Notes: a model not told the origin generated them from the letters alone. Shown: positions 28,665 through 37,226, counted from the first letter of the stretch. The stretch is 64,000 nt of DNA from Nostoc sp. CENA543 (GCF_002896875.1 NZ_CP023278.1:6454501-6518500), one strand, 5' to 3'. Numbers and translations: made by a program.

Positions 28665-28800
28665 AGGTGGGGACTGGGGAGGTAGAGGGCAGGGGGCAGG
28701 GGGCAGGGGGCAGGGGAGATAAGGTAGACAAGGTAAAATCTTTTACCTAATGACTAATAACTAATGACTAATGACTAATGACTATTGACTATTGACTATT
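28665..28800. repeat. G-rich heptamer array and TAATGAC/TATTGAC STRR
   Basis: GGCAGGG units (about 28685-28716) are followed by an AGATAAGGTAGACAAGG stretch and seven to eight TAATGAC/TATTGAC heptamers (28744-28803). The latter run into the 3' end of the tail-protein gene and supply its last codons and stop. Confidence 0.9.
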
Positions 28801-29840
28801 GACTGTTCTACGCACAACTCATAAGTACAAAAAGCTGGTTTTTCTTGTTCGATGATGTGACGAACTAATTGTTCGTCGATTTGGTTGGGACGTTGGGGAC
28901 GAAGACGGACGATAAAGTGATAAGGACGACCACCGCCAATCATTGCATCTTGACCAATGCGAGTGTTACCTAATACAAAACCTTCACCGCGAATTTCCTC
29001 AATACAAATATGTTTATCAGTTTCTGAAACCAGATGATCATCTAAAGGTAAATCTGTATAAAGATGTAAATAAAGTCTCAAACCCCGCTTTGTTCCACGC
29101 CAACGATATAGTTCTACAGCCGAACGAATTAAAAAGCGTTGTCTTGCTAAACTCCAGCGTTGGTCAATTGGCCAGGCTACCCAATGCGCCAAAAAAGGTA
29201 ATAAAGCCTGGGGTGCTGTCATCGGGTCTAAGTATGACCAAAGCACATCCAAGGTTTGCACTGTGGGTTCAAAAGCCTGCTCAAAAATTTTCAAGAAGCG
29301 ACCAATAAAGTCTACTTCTCGATAAAGTGCAGGTATAAATTTTAGGTATAAACTCCGAGGACGTACATACAAATTTAACGCCCCAGTTTCCACAAATTGT
29401 CTATTAGTACCTTGTTCTGTATAGTAAACATGAATACGGCAGTGAAAATCTAACATCAAAGGATGATTAGGTGTAATCGCCGCTTGTTTTTCAAAAAAAT
29501 CCTCTGGAACGTTGAAACAAAGCACCACACTCATCTGTGCTTTCGGATCAAAGACGAAAGGCCCTTGTTTATCGGGTTCTGTGTGAATAGAACACCATTC
29601 ACTAGGAAAATTCCCTTCAATTTGTACCCTTAAATTGAGACTGCGATCGCCTAAATTTTCCAACTGCAACAATATTTCACTAGGTTCTCTAGGATAAACA
29701 ACGACATCACAACCTGAAAGGTTGGTATTCGTCGCTAAATTAAACGGTACTAAAGAAGTATTTTGAGATGCTGCTGCTGTTGACGGTTGCAGCGCATCTG
29801 GTTGTTGCATGGGAGTTAACTGTAAACTTAAAGACACCAT
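28782..29840 (-). CDS. Tail-protein-I type baseplate protein with N-terminal Ig-like domain
   Basis: 352 residues. Residues about 175-345 match the phage tail protein I-like domain found in extracellular contractile injection systems (TIGR02242 type): LYLKFIPALYREVDFIGRFLKIFEQAFEP, LDPMTAPQALLPFLAHWVAW, RWRGTKRGLRLYLHLYT and the FIVRLRP strand. In place of a short N-terminus there is an added ~130-residue beta-sandwich (about 40-165: REPSEILLQLENLGDRSLNL, SVVLCFNVPEDFF) of the same kind as in the two membrane proteins downstream. It follows the J-type gene by 19 bp, so they form an operon. By analogy (Afp12-like) the protein sits in the baseplate wedge. The last residues IVNSQ are encoded by the heptamer array. 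Confidence 0.82.
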   Translation of the reverse strand: MVSLSLQLTPMQQPDALQPSTAAASQNTSLVPFNLATNTNLSGCDVVVYPREPSEILLQLENLGDRSLNLRVQIEGNFPSEWCSIHTEPDKQGPFVFDPKAQMSVVLCFNVPEDFFEKQAAITPNHPLMLDFHCRIHVYYTEQGTNRQFVETGALNLYVRPRSLYLKFIPALYREVDFIGRFLKIFEQAFEPTVQTLDVLWSYLDPMTAPQALLPFLAHWVAWPIDQRWSLARQRFLIRSAVELYRWRGTKRGLRLYLHLYTDLPLDDHLVSETDKHICIEEIRGEGFVLGNTRIGQDAMIGGGRPYHFIVRLRPQRPNQIDEQLVRHIIEQEKPAFCTYELCVEQSIVNSQ

Positions 29841-29859
29841 TTCCTTTTGCCTTCTACTG

Positions 29860-32067
29860 TTATTGAATTAAATTCACTACATGACCAGAACGCAAAGCAG
29901 TATTTTGCCAAGAACAAATTAATCCTAGATTTCCAGGATCAATTACGGGGTTTTGGGGTTGCGATCGCTCCCAATGATCCCTGATGTAGCGGATTTCAAA
30001 TAGTTGTACGACTCCCAAATAACGCACAGCCGGGAATTTCTGGAATAGAGTCACAATATCGGAAGGATATACCGGACGACCAAACGGCCAACCTTGACCA
30101 TCATGTCCGCCTGTAATGGGGTTGAGGAAGCGATAAAGGGCGATGCGTAATTTTCCTAAAATTTCTTGTTGGGCTGAGGGATGATTGTATTCTGGCTCTA
30201 AGGCGACTTCCGTTTGCACTGCAACACCCACATATTCTGGTGCTTGTAGTTTGACTTGCACACCTAATAATCGCCGTTCATCTAAATAAGCTAATATCTG
30301 ATTGCGGAGTTGGGGAGTCAGATTAAATAATTCTGGTTCAATCCCTTCCGCACGGTTAATTGCGTCAGTATTCGCCGCCGGTACAACCAATAACCGGACT
30401 GTCCCCGCTTCTTTCGTCGCATTGGGTGGTAAACAACGCACCCGCGCCACTGCACCCGCACCAGCTTGCAGCGTCAAAACTTCAAAATCTTCAGGAGTAA
30501 CAGCGCGATCGCGTGTTCGCAGCATCGCCGGCACACGAATCACCGCATCTTCCAAAGATTCCGCATCTGCACCATTCCGCGCCGGTGCATGATTAGTCAC
30601 ACGGGCTACATAAGGTACAGCCGTCTTAGCGACAGTAATTGTCCCCCGTTGCACATTTCCCTTACGTCCTCCCCCCGTGCGATAAGCCACCATCCGAATC
30701 ACCGCACCCCGTGGCGGTACAGCCCCATATTGTCGTTCTAATTCTTGTGTATTGGGTAATAGAGAAGGGGAATTAATTGTCCCCATTCCCCATTCTCCAT
30801 TCCCTAATACCCGCCTCCATTCCGTCTGCTGCTGAATTTGGGCTGGTTCACGAATTAAAGGGCCAAACTGTACTAAACCTGTGCGGGAATCAATGGTGTA
30901 GTGTCTATCCTGAGAACTAGAATTAGCAAAATCGCTGACCTCATACCATATCTGCGAAGATAAACTGCCTGGAGGTAATATTTCTATATGTTCACCTTCC
31001 CGACGATTTAACACCGGAAATTGCTGTAATTGAAACGTTTGTCCCGGTGTACCGTCACTTTCCCCTAGAATTTCATCATAAATCAACTCACTTTGACTAG
31101 CTCCCACAGTCCCACCAATGGCGCGCGCCGATAAACCCACAATGCGGGGAGATGAACTAAACCCCGGCTGATTGGCTTGAGGAGTCGTGTAAACGCAACG
31201 CAACCAACGCCCTTGGAAAGCAGTAAAAGTAGTTACAGGCCAAGATTGGGGTAAATGTAACACCACATCTGCACCTTGCAGGGGATTAGCACCTTGAGCC
31301 GCCAACTCACTAAAACTAAAACCCTTGGTACTATCATCAGATTCTTGGAGTAAAACTGATACCCACTCAATCCCGTTCCAAGCTTCCCAACGTCGTGGCG
31401 GTGCATCAGGATTAATCCCTGTACTAGTGGCGGCTTCTCCCTTAAATTGCAGTGCTAAAACATTCCCCTCACACTGACAACTACCATCAATCACGATATA
31501 AAAACTATTACCAGGCTGGGGTTGTTCATCAAAAAAAGCCAATTCCCTACCGTACCAGTTTTCATCAGGAGTTTGCGCCCAAATATTAGTAAAGCGATCG
31601 CGTAAAATCGAGGGTATAGTTTCCGTCGTCTGGGCAGAGAGAAAATGGCGAATTAAAGGTTTATCAATAATTAAAGACCGATCTGTAGTGAAAGCGATCG
31701 CCTCCTCAGTTTCCGTGCGAACCGTCGCCACCTCCACACCAGCCGGAATTGTATACCTATTAGGTAAAGCCGCACTCAAATAAAAAGTAATATCTGCCAT
31801 AGCAGGAGCAGGTGCTTGCAACCGTACCCCCAGCAACTCTAAAAAAGTAATATAATTGCGCTTCGGTACTTCGTTGAAGCGCAACAGCATTTGGTCAGTC
31901 AACCAAGCAAATAACTCAATCAGCGTGATTCCTGGATCACTAGGGTTATAGTTAGTCCACTCTGGACAATAGCGAGGAATCCTTAAAACACACTCATCAA
32001 CCAAATCTTTAAACGTGCGATCGTCCAGATTTGACTTAGGTAACTTCGGTAAAAAATCAAATTCCAC
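29860..32067 (-). CDS. Baseplate J-like assembly protein of a contractile injection system
   Basis: 735 residues, in the size range of the TIGR02243 putative baseplate assembly proteins (Afp11-like). Diagnostic N-terminus: FLPKLPKSNLDDRTFKDLVD, CPEWTNYNPSDPGITLIELF, WLTDQMLLRFNEVPKRNYI. Baseplate-J features in the C-terminal half: RDRAVTPEDFEVLTLQAG, VRLLVVPAAN, ILAYLDERRLLGVQVKL and YPSDIVTLFQKFPAVRYLG. It forms wedge modules around the spike hub in contractile machines. A short insertion near residues 418-432 (LGNGEWGMGTINSP) is encoded by a GGGAATGG-type heptamer repeat. It lies between gp25 (111 bp upstream) and the tail-I gene (19 bp downstream). Confidence 0.9.
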   Translation of the reverse strand: MEFDFLPKLPKSNLDDRTFKDLVDECVLRIPRYCPEWTNYNPSDPGITLIELFAWLTDQMLLRFNEVPKRNYITFLELLGVRLQAPAPAMADITFYLSAALPNRYTIPAGVEVATVRTETEEAIAFTTDRSLIIDKPLIRHFLSAQTTETIPSILRDRFTNIWAQTPDENWYGRELAFFDEQPQPGNSFYIVIDGSCQCEGNVLALQFKGEAATSTGINPDAPPRRWEAWNGIEWVSVLLQESDDSTKGFSFSELAAQGANPLQGADVVLHLPQSWPVTTFTAFQGRWLRCVYTTPQANQPGFSSSPRIVGLSARAIGGTVGASQSELIYDEILGESDGTPGQTFQLQQFPVLNRREGEHIEILPPGSLSSQIWYEVSDFANSSSQDRHYTIDSRTGLVQFGPLIREPAQIQQQTEWRRVLGNGEWGMGTINSPSLLPNTQELERQYGAVPPRGAVIRMVAYRTGGGRKGNVQRGTITVAKTAVPYVARVTNHAPARNGADAESLEDAVIRVPAMLRTRDRAVTPEDFEVLTLQAGAGAVARVRCLPPNATKEAGTVRLLVVPAANTDAINRAEGIEPELFNLTPQLRNQILAYLDERRLLGVQVKLQAPEYVGVAVQTEVALEPEYNHPSAQQEILGKLRIALYRFLNPITGGHDGQGWPFGRPVYPSDIVTLFQKFPAVRYLGVVQLFEIRYIRDHWERSQPQNPVIDPGNLGLICSWQNTALRSGHVVNLIQ

Positions 32068-32087
32068 GATAATATAACCTGGTTTTA

Positions 32088-32190
32088 AAAGGGACTGGGG
32101 ATTGGGGAGGTAGAGGGCAGGGGGGCAGGGGGCAGGGGAGATAAGGAAGAAGAAGTGTTAATAACTAATGACTAATGACTATTGACTATT
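32088..32190. repeat. G-rich repeat plus TAATGAC heptamers
   Basis: GGGACTGGGGATTGGGGAGG, then GGCAGGGG units and AGATAAGG (32090-32143), then three to four TAATGAC/TATTGAC units (32164-32189). The array overlaps the gp25 gene's stop codon. The G-rich part closely resembles that at 28670-28725. Confidence 0.85.
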
Positions 32191-32598
32191 AACCCCATTC
32201 AGATAGAAAGGAAAAACTAAACTACGAGCATCATGAGTATCTTTTGGATGATACTGAATATGAATATTGACCCGACCCCGTAAAGGATCAGGTTCAGTAA
32301 AAACACCATCTAAAACAATGCGCGGTTCCCACATTTCCAACGCTTCTTGGACGTGCAGGCGCAGCAGTAATAAAGTTTGAGTATTCATCGGTGCAAAGGT
32401 CAACTCAGACAACCGTGAACCAAAATTAGGTCGATAAACCCTCTCACCCAAATCAGTACGCAGAATGAGCATAATCGACTCTTCAATGTTGCGTTCCTTG
32501 GCACTGAGTTGCAAACCCCCTTGGACATTAACCCTAAGTGGAAAAGACCAACCCGCACCCAAATGACTACGATGTTGATTTTGATTGACTTCTGGCAT
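32179..32598 (-). CDS. GPW/gp25-family baseplate wedge protein
   Basis: 139 residues, full length for the family. Diagnostic gp25 features: GAGWSFPLRVN, EERNIEESIMLILRTDLGERVYRPNFGS-type core (here AKERNIEESIMLIL then TDLGERVYRPNFGSRL), and WEPRIVLDGVF. gp25 (Afp9-like) joins the wedge and sheath initiation ring in contractile injection systems. It is the first unmistakable structural gene of the set on this strand; the next upstream gene is the 162-residue helical protein. The C-terminal residues NGVNSQ-stop are read from the heptamer array. Confidence 0.9.
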   Translation of the reverse strand: MPEVNQNQHRSHLGAGWSFPLRVNVQGGLQLSAKERNIEESIMLILRTDLGERVYRPNFGSRLSELTFAPMNTQTLLLLRLHVQEALEMWEPRIVLDGVFTEPDPLRGRVNIHIQYHPKDTHDARSLVFPFYLNGVNSQ

Positions 32599-32689
32599 GG
32601 TGTGTCAATGCTGACAAGCGTGTTTACGCTAAATTTACGCTCATCTGTCTCACCAAAACTATTCGCCAAAAGTCGAGCATTGAATTAGG

Positions 32690-32801
32690 GACTGGGGAAT
32701 AGAAGAGGAATTGGTGCAGGGTGCAGGGGGCATGGGGGAGAAAAATTTCCCCTTTTCTCCCTGCACCCTGCCCCCCTGCCTTCTTTTTGTCCCCAGTCCC
32801 C
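32690..32801 (+). repeat. Composite hairpin-forming repeat element (copy C)
   Basis: Read on the plus strand: GAAGAGGAATTGGTGCAGGG, G-rich heptamers, the core GGGGAGAAAAATTTCCCC, then TCTCCCTGCACCCTGCCCCC and CCCCAGTCCCC. The two G-rich and C-rich arms are complementary, giving a hairpin of about 80 bases. Near-identical layouts occur at about 36275-36390 (same orientation), and reversed at about 2159-2262, 15365-15450 and 34862-34998. Confidence 0.75.
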
Positions 32802-33290
32802 TCAATGAGACGTTTCACCAGGTGACTCTAAAGCCTGATCTAAAACCTGTCTAGCGTGTTCTGCTTTATTGCGTGCTTCTTGATACCGTAAATTGGCTTG
32901 AGCAAAATTCTTGAGAACCTTAAAACCTTCCTTGAGCCGGGTAATCTCTTCTTCCGTCACCGACTCATCAGAAAACAGCACATCAACAGCTTTACGAATT
33001 TCCAACGCTTCAGCACGAGATTCCTGAACTTTCAGCTTCAGTGTAGCCAGATTACTGAGAACCTGTACAGCTTGAGTAATCGCATCTTCACCGCTACTAG
33101 ACTCAGCCGTCGGCTCTTTTACTTCTATTAATTGTTGTGGGCCAAATCCTTCCTCTAATTCTGTAGGCAACTTGCCAGCGTTCATCAGTTCCAGTAACTG
33201 ATCCATTGCTTTATCACGAGCTTTAGCTGAATCTTTACCTGCAACAGTGAGGATAATTTCTGGGCTTTGGGCGAGAGTGTACTGAACCAT
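32802..33290 (-). CDS. Small helical protein upstream of the baseplate genes
   Basis: 162 residues. The N-terminus MVQYTLAQSPEIILTVAG with SAKARDKAMDQLLELMNAGKLP is a mixed alpha/beta segment. A Pro/Ser/Glu-rich linker (VKEPTAESSSGED) follows, and the C-terminal half (about 75-155) is strongly helical, coiled-coil-like (LKLKVQESRAEALEIRK, ARNKAEHARQVLDQAL). No signal peptide or transmembrane helix. It is 203 bp upstream of gp25, with a composite repeat in between, and points the same way, so it may be the first gene of the cluster or independent. I do not recognise the family. Confidence 0.65.
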   Translation of the reverse strand: MVQYTLAQSPEIILTVAGKDSAKARDKAMDQLLELMNAGKLPTELEEGFGPQQLIEVKEPTAESSSGEDAITQAVQVLSNLATLKLKVQESRAEALEIRKAVDVLFSDESVTEEEITRLKEGFKVLKNFAQANLRYQEARNKAEHARQVLDQALESPGETSH

Positions 33291-33349
33291 ATTCCCAACA
33301 GAAAATTTACTGATGAACTAAGCCTAAGAGATGAATCTTACCATAAGAC

Positions 33350-33600
33350 GGGTCAATAGTTATTAGTCAATAGTCAATAGTCAATAGTCATTAGTCATTA
33401 GTCATTAGAGAACAGGGGACAGTTTTTCTCCTCTCCTACCTTGTCTACCTTGTCTCCTCTTCCCAGTACCCAGTCCCCAATCCCCCATGCCCAAACTTTA
33501 TACTAGAAGAAAGGTAAATCAGGTTTAAGTTCAAGCCCCGAATTTATTTTATGGGGTAATTAATTTTGAATTTTGAATTTTGAATTTGGAGCGAAGCGAC
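33350..33600. repeat. Intergenic repeats: TCAATAG/TCATTAG array, pyrimidine repeat, TTTTGAA array
   Basis: STRR units at 33352-33407, CTACCTTGTCTACCTTGTCTCC-type and CCCCAGT units at about 33430-33490, and three to four TTTTGAA/ATTTTGA heptamers at about 33562-33588, ending just before the next gene. GGAG at 33588-33591 can serve that gene as ribosome binding site. Confidence 0.75.
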
Positions 33601-34866
33601 GTGACTCCTAATCCCAATGTTATGCAGGCTGTGGAAAAACTGGGCTACCGTGTCACTGTTGGTGATGTGGCTACTCAGGCTGGATTGAATTTAGCAGAAG
33701 CAAATCAAGGTTTATTAGCTTTAGCTACCGATGCAGGTGGACATTTGCAGGTAGCAGAAACTGGTGATATTGTTTACTTATTTCCCCGTAATTTTCGCGA
33801 TATTTTACGCAATAAATATTTTCAGTTACGCTTGCAGGAATGGTGGCAGAAAGTATGGAAAGTCATATTTTACTTAATTAGAATTTCCTTTGGGGCTTTT
33901 CTCATTGCTTCTATTGCTTTAATTACTATCACAATTATTTTAATCATTACTGCTATGAATTCCAGTAATGATAATGACAACCGTAACAATAACTCTAGTG
34001 GTAGTTGGGGATTTTTCTATATTCCTGATTTGTTCTGGTATTTTAATCCTAGTTATGAAACTTATCCTGAACAAAGACGGCGTAATAGGCAACAAAAAGG
34101 CCAAATGAATTTTTTCGAGGCTGTATTCTCCTTTTTGTTTGGTGATGGTAATCCCAATGCGCGTTTAGAAGAACGCCGTTGGCAAGAAATAGCCGCAGTG
34201 ATTCGCAGTAATCAAGGAGCCGTCACAGCAGAACAAATTTCCCCTTATTTAGATAATTTGGGTGCCAGTTATCAACAGGAATATGAGGATTATATGTTGC
34301 CTGTGCTGTTAAAATTTAATGGGCAACCAAAAGTCAGTCCTGAAGGACAAATTGTCTATTATTTCCCAGAATTACAGGTAAAAGCCAGTAATCAACGACA
34401 AGAATTTATCTCACCTTATTTAGAAGAATTGCCTTGGCGATTTAGTGCAGCCGATTCTGGACAAATTACGCTCAGTGGTGGTTTAGGTGTAGTTAATCTG
34501 GTGGGTGCGTTGATATTAGGTAGTTTGTTAAGAGATGGTACAGTGGCGGCTCAGGTAGGTGGACTGGTTGCTTTTGTCCAAGGTATTTACTGGATTTTAT
34601 TAGTGTATGGGATTGGTTTTTTAGCTATACCTTTGATTCGTTATTTTTGGCTACAAGGACGCAATCGCAAAATTGCCAGTCGTAACAGCGATCGCATCGC
34701 TAGAGCCAGAATATTAGAAGCTCCCAACACCGATTTACAGCAAAAAATCGCCTACGCTCGTCAATTTGCCACCGAAACAGTCATTACTAATGAAAATTTA
34801 GTCTACACCAGCGAAACTGACTTATTAGAACAAGAAGTGCAGAGGAGATTGGGGACTGGGGAGTAG
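33601..34866 (+). CDS. Conserved cyanobacterial membrane protein of unknown function
   Basis: 421 residues from the GTG at 33601, chosen because GGAG lies 9 bases before it; a TTG seven codons earlier falls inside the TTTTGAA array. N-terminus MTPNPNVMQAVEKLGYRVTVGDVATQAGLNL is a winged-helix-like segment (about 10-60). There is a transmembrane helix at about 85-112 and two more near 290-345. A second winged-helix-like segment lies between (EIAAVIRSNQGAVTAEQISPYL). The linker SSNDNDNRNNNSSGS is low complexity. It resembles a conserved cyanobacterial/plastid protein group with plant chloroplast homologues; function unclear. The last residues RRLGTGE-stop are encoded by a GGGGACT repeat. Confidence 0.78.
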   Translation: MTPNPNVMQAVEKLGYRVTVGDVATQAGLNLAEANQGLLALATDAGGHLQVAETGDIVYLFPRNFRDILRNKYFQLRLQEWWQKVWKVIFYLIRISFGAFLIASIALITITIILIITAMNSSNDNDNRNNNSSGSWGFFYIPDLFWYFNPSYETYPEQRRRNRQQKGQMNFFEAVFSFLFGDGNPNARLEERRWQEIAAVIRSNQGAVTAEQISPYLDNLGASYQQEYEDYMLPVLLKFNGQPKVSPEGQIVYYFPELQVKASNQRQEFISPYLEELPWRFSAADSGQITLSGGLGVVNLVGALILGSLLRDGTVAAQVGGLVAFVQGIYWILLVYGIGFLAIPLIRYFWLQGRNRKIASRNSDRIARARILEAPNTDLQQKIAYARQFATETVITNENLVYTSETDLLEQEVQRRLGTGE

Positions 34867-34996
34867 GGACTAGGGATTGGGGATTGGGGAGACAAAAAGA
34901 AGACAGGGGGGCAGGGGGCAGGGAGAAAGAGGGAAATTTTTCTCCCGCTTGCCCCCTGCACCCTGCACCAATTCCTCTTCAATGCCCAATGCCCCA
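34862..34996 (-). repeat. Composite hairpin-forming repeat element (copy D)
   Basis: Between convergent genes. GGGGATTGGGGA-type heptamers, the G-rich arm (about 34904-34930), the core GGGAAATTTTTCTCCC, the C-rich arm and the end CTGCACCAATTCCTCTTC followed by AATGCCCAATGCCCC. Reverse orientation relative to the copies at 32690 and 36275. Confidence 0.75.
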
Positions 34997-36142
34997 TTAC
35001 TTCGCTTTAATCGGTGTGAGGGAAACGCCGCGATAATAATGTCCTAATATTTGCAGGTGGTTAGCACCACGTAAGGCTAAATTATAGGCTCCCCATTGGC
35101 TCATACCTAAACCGTGACCAAAACCTAAGCCTTGGAGTACAAAACTACCATCTGCTGCTTTGTTGACGTTGAAGCGAGTGCTTCTGAGTCTGAGGGCTGT
35201 ACGGACTTCTTCGCCGCGCAGTACCTTTGTACCTCTATCTCCGACGATTTTTAGAGCTTTGACGCTCCTATAGGGTGACAACTCTTCGGGAATTATCTGC
35301 TGGACATTACCAACCCCAGAAATTCTGGAGCTAATTTCCGCAGGTGAAAATGTTTGTTGCCAGTTGCATTCTTTAATATTTTGATCGTAGTCTTCCACTG
35401 CCCGCAGATAAGGCAGAGGATTTCCCCAAACATCTTCTACGTTTTCGGTGTGTCCTCCCGAACAGGCGTGAAATACTGAGAGAATCAGATTATTTTTATA
35501 AGTTAAGACTTGTCCAGCTGTGCCATCAACTGCGCTATAGGTGGCAGGAGATTCGCTGCTTACGCCTTTATATATTTGCCAGCGATCAGGACTATCTCCT
35601 AAATCATAAACGGGGTTTTTACGCTGTTGTTCTCGTTTGTAGAGGGCGTAAGTACGAGCTGCGATCGCTTGGGCTTTGAGGGCTTCTTGTGGCCAGCTAG
35701 AACTCATTTCCCCGCCAATCACACTGTAAAGATATTCTTCTAAATCCACCCAGTTAACAACATCTATGCCTTTTTCGGTGGGGACAACTAAAGTTCTACC
35801 GCGATACCAGCGATCGCCAATATAGACAAATCCTTTCCCTGATGGTTCAATCCAAAATAAACCAGATTGCCATTTATCTAACGCCACACCTCCAGGTATA
35901 GCTTGTGCGTAAAAGGCACTCATTGCAGGCAATTGTCCCAAAGTCCGCCCACTACTATCTTTAACAATCGCCGTTGTGGAACTGCCAACCTTGGTTTGAT
36001 TGACTCCCCTCTCAATCGCTACGCGCAAAATTACAGAAGCTTGAGCTGGTGCGACTAAAGCCATCCACAATAAAACACCTAACCACCAATGACGTATTTT
36101 AAGCTGGGATAACAAAGAGCCGAAAAACAGTTGAAATTTCAT
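34997..36142 (-). CDS. SpoIID/LytB-domain protein (peptidoglycan-associated, exported)
   Basis: 381 residues from the ATG at 36142, chosen because the signal peptide starts there (MKFQLFFGSLLSQLKI, then WWLGVLLWMALVAPAQAS); an upstream ATG at 36196 would add 18 residues. The SpoIID/LytB domain spans about 120-375, with the diagnostic stretches EEYLYSVIGGEMSSSWPQEALKAQAIAARTYAL (in part), ATYSAVDGTAGQVLTY, ILSVFHACSGGHTENVEDVWG, and GLGFGHGLGMSQWGAYNLA near the C-terminus. SpoIID enzymes are lytic transglycosylases acting on glycan strands lacking stem peptides; in cyanobacteria such homologues are exported and probably remodel septal or heterocyst wall. The catalytic Glu of the family falls in GGEMSS, present here. 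Confidence 0.9.
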   Translation of the reverse strand: MKFQLFFGSLLSQLKIRHWWLGVLLWMALVAPAQASVILRVAIERGVNQTKVGSSTTAIVKDSSGRTLGQLPAMSAFYAQAIPGGVALDKWQSGLFWIEPSGKGFVYIGDRWYRGRTLVVPTEKGIDVVNWVDLEEYLYSVIGGEMSSSWPQEALKAQAIAARTYALYKREQQRKNPVYDLGDSPDRWQIYKGVSSESPATYSAVDGTAGQVLTYKNNLILSVFHACSGGHTENVEDVWGNPLPYLRAVEDYDQNIKECNWQQTFSPAEISSRISGVGNVQQIIPEELSPYRSVKALKIVGDRGTKVLRGEEVRTALRLRSTRFNVNKAADGSFVLQGLGFGHGLGMSQWGAYNLALRGANHLQILGHYYRGVSLTPIKAK

Positions 36143-36274
36143 GTTGATTATTTGATCACAAGAGTCTGTATGTAGCTCTGGACTAATGATGTCCATAACT
36201 CAAGGTAAGACAATTTTCCCAAGTTAGAGGTTGCCTACTTCTACATAATTATGCAACGGCTTTTGATAAGTGGC

Positions 36275-36388
36275 ATATTTGGGCATTGGGCATGGAAGAG
36301 GAATTGGTGCAGGGGGCAGGGGGCAAGGAGGAAAAAATTTCCCCATTTCTCCCTGCTCCCCTGCCCCCCAGCCTCCTTTCCCCAGTCC
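36275..36388 (+). repeat. Composite hairpin-forming repeat element (copy E)
   Basis: GGGCATTGGGCATGGAAGAG, GAATTGGTGCAGGGGGC, further G-rich units, core GGAAAAAATTTCCCC, then TCTCCCTGCTCCCCTGCCCC and TTTCCCCAGTCCC. It lies directly downstream of the M50-like gene's stop on the minus strand. Confidence 0.75.
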
Positions 36389-37129
36389 CTATTTTGCATA
36401 CGTAATGCGGAGACTTTGGAACAGAATGATAACCGAGGCGATCGCCATTAATCCACCCCAGAACCAATAAGGTAATAACAAATATTTTTGCATTTGGGCT
36501 GTGTCAGACAATCCCAAAGGGCCAGCATTTTGACTAAATAAATAATTTAATTGGTGATATGTACTTACACAGGCTTGTACGCCTAAAAATTGGATAGCAA
36601 AACCTTGCACCCATTGGGAAGTTTTGAGGCCAATGCCTAAAATCATTAAGCCTAGTAAGGGAATTGCCACAAATCCAAACCAGGAACGTACCCAAATTAA
36701 TGTAGAAACTAGTAAAAAACCTCCCAGAATTTTCAAACTCAAGGAGGTAACTTTAAAACTACGCGAAGCTAATATTAAACCTGCTCCAGCTAGTGGTGGC
36801 CCCATCGGCCCGGCGGCGGCGACTAAGAACGGCCCAATCGGCCCTAATGATGACCTCAAAGCATAAGTCGCTACACCAGAACCATTACTGAAAATCTGGA
36901 GTTTTTGAAACTGACCACCCAACAATAAGGCCATTAGACCGTGACCCATTTCGTGAAACCACGTAGCTAATATAGTAAAGGGGTATAAAATATAATCTCC
37001 GCCGGGGATTTGCCAAAGAATGGCTGTAGCGATCGCTGCCCCTACTAACCAACTCAACCCCATTCGTTCCACAACTGGCGGAGCTTCATCGGTAAATAAT
37101 TTATCAAAATTTCTCCCTGGTTCGCTCAT
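36389..37129 (-). CDS. M50-family-like membrane protein (M50B-type)
   Basis: 246 residues with five to six hydrophobic segments. The zinc-binding motif HEMGH at residues 59-63 lies in a transmembrane helix (ILATWFHEMGHGLMALLLGG), as in M50 peptidases of the PF13398 group. A second metal ligand of the family (Asp or Asn in a later NPxDG) is not obvious; the PIGPFLVAAAGPMGPP region instead resembles the AGP loop of this group. These proteins may be membrane metalloproteases or peptidase-derived. Monocistronic context: convergent-free, upstream of the SpoIID-like gene on the same strand. Family fairly sure, activity unsure. Confidence 0.85.
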   Translation of the reverse strand: MSEPGRNFDKLFTDEAPPVVERMGLSWLVGAAIATAILWQIPGGDYILYPFTILATWFHEMGHGLMALLLGGQFQKLQIFSNGSGVATYALRSSLGPIGPFLVAAAGPMGPPLAGAGLILASRSFKVTSLSLKILGGFLLVSTLIWVRSWFGFVAIPLLGLMILGIGLKTSQWVQGFAIQFLGVQACVSTYHQLNYLFSQNAGPLGLSDTAQMQKYLLLPYWFWGGLMAIASVIILFQSLRITYAK

Positions 37130-37226
37130 ATTAATTTTGAATCGGTAACTATTAATATTTTGGACGAATATAAGGTTATAGGGGTTTCAGGGCTATATTT
37201 TCACCCCTACACCCCTATACCCTTCA

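Noticed and set aside
28943-29308. 121-codon plus-strand open frame
   Set aside because: It lies fully inside the tail-protein-I gene on the other strand, which has clear family signatures.
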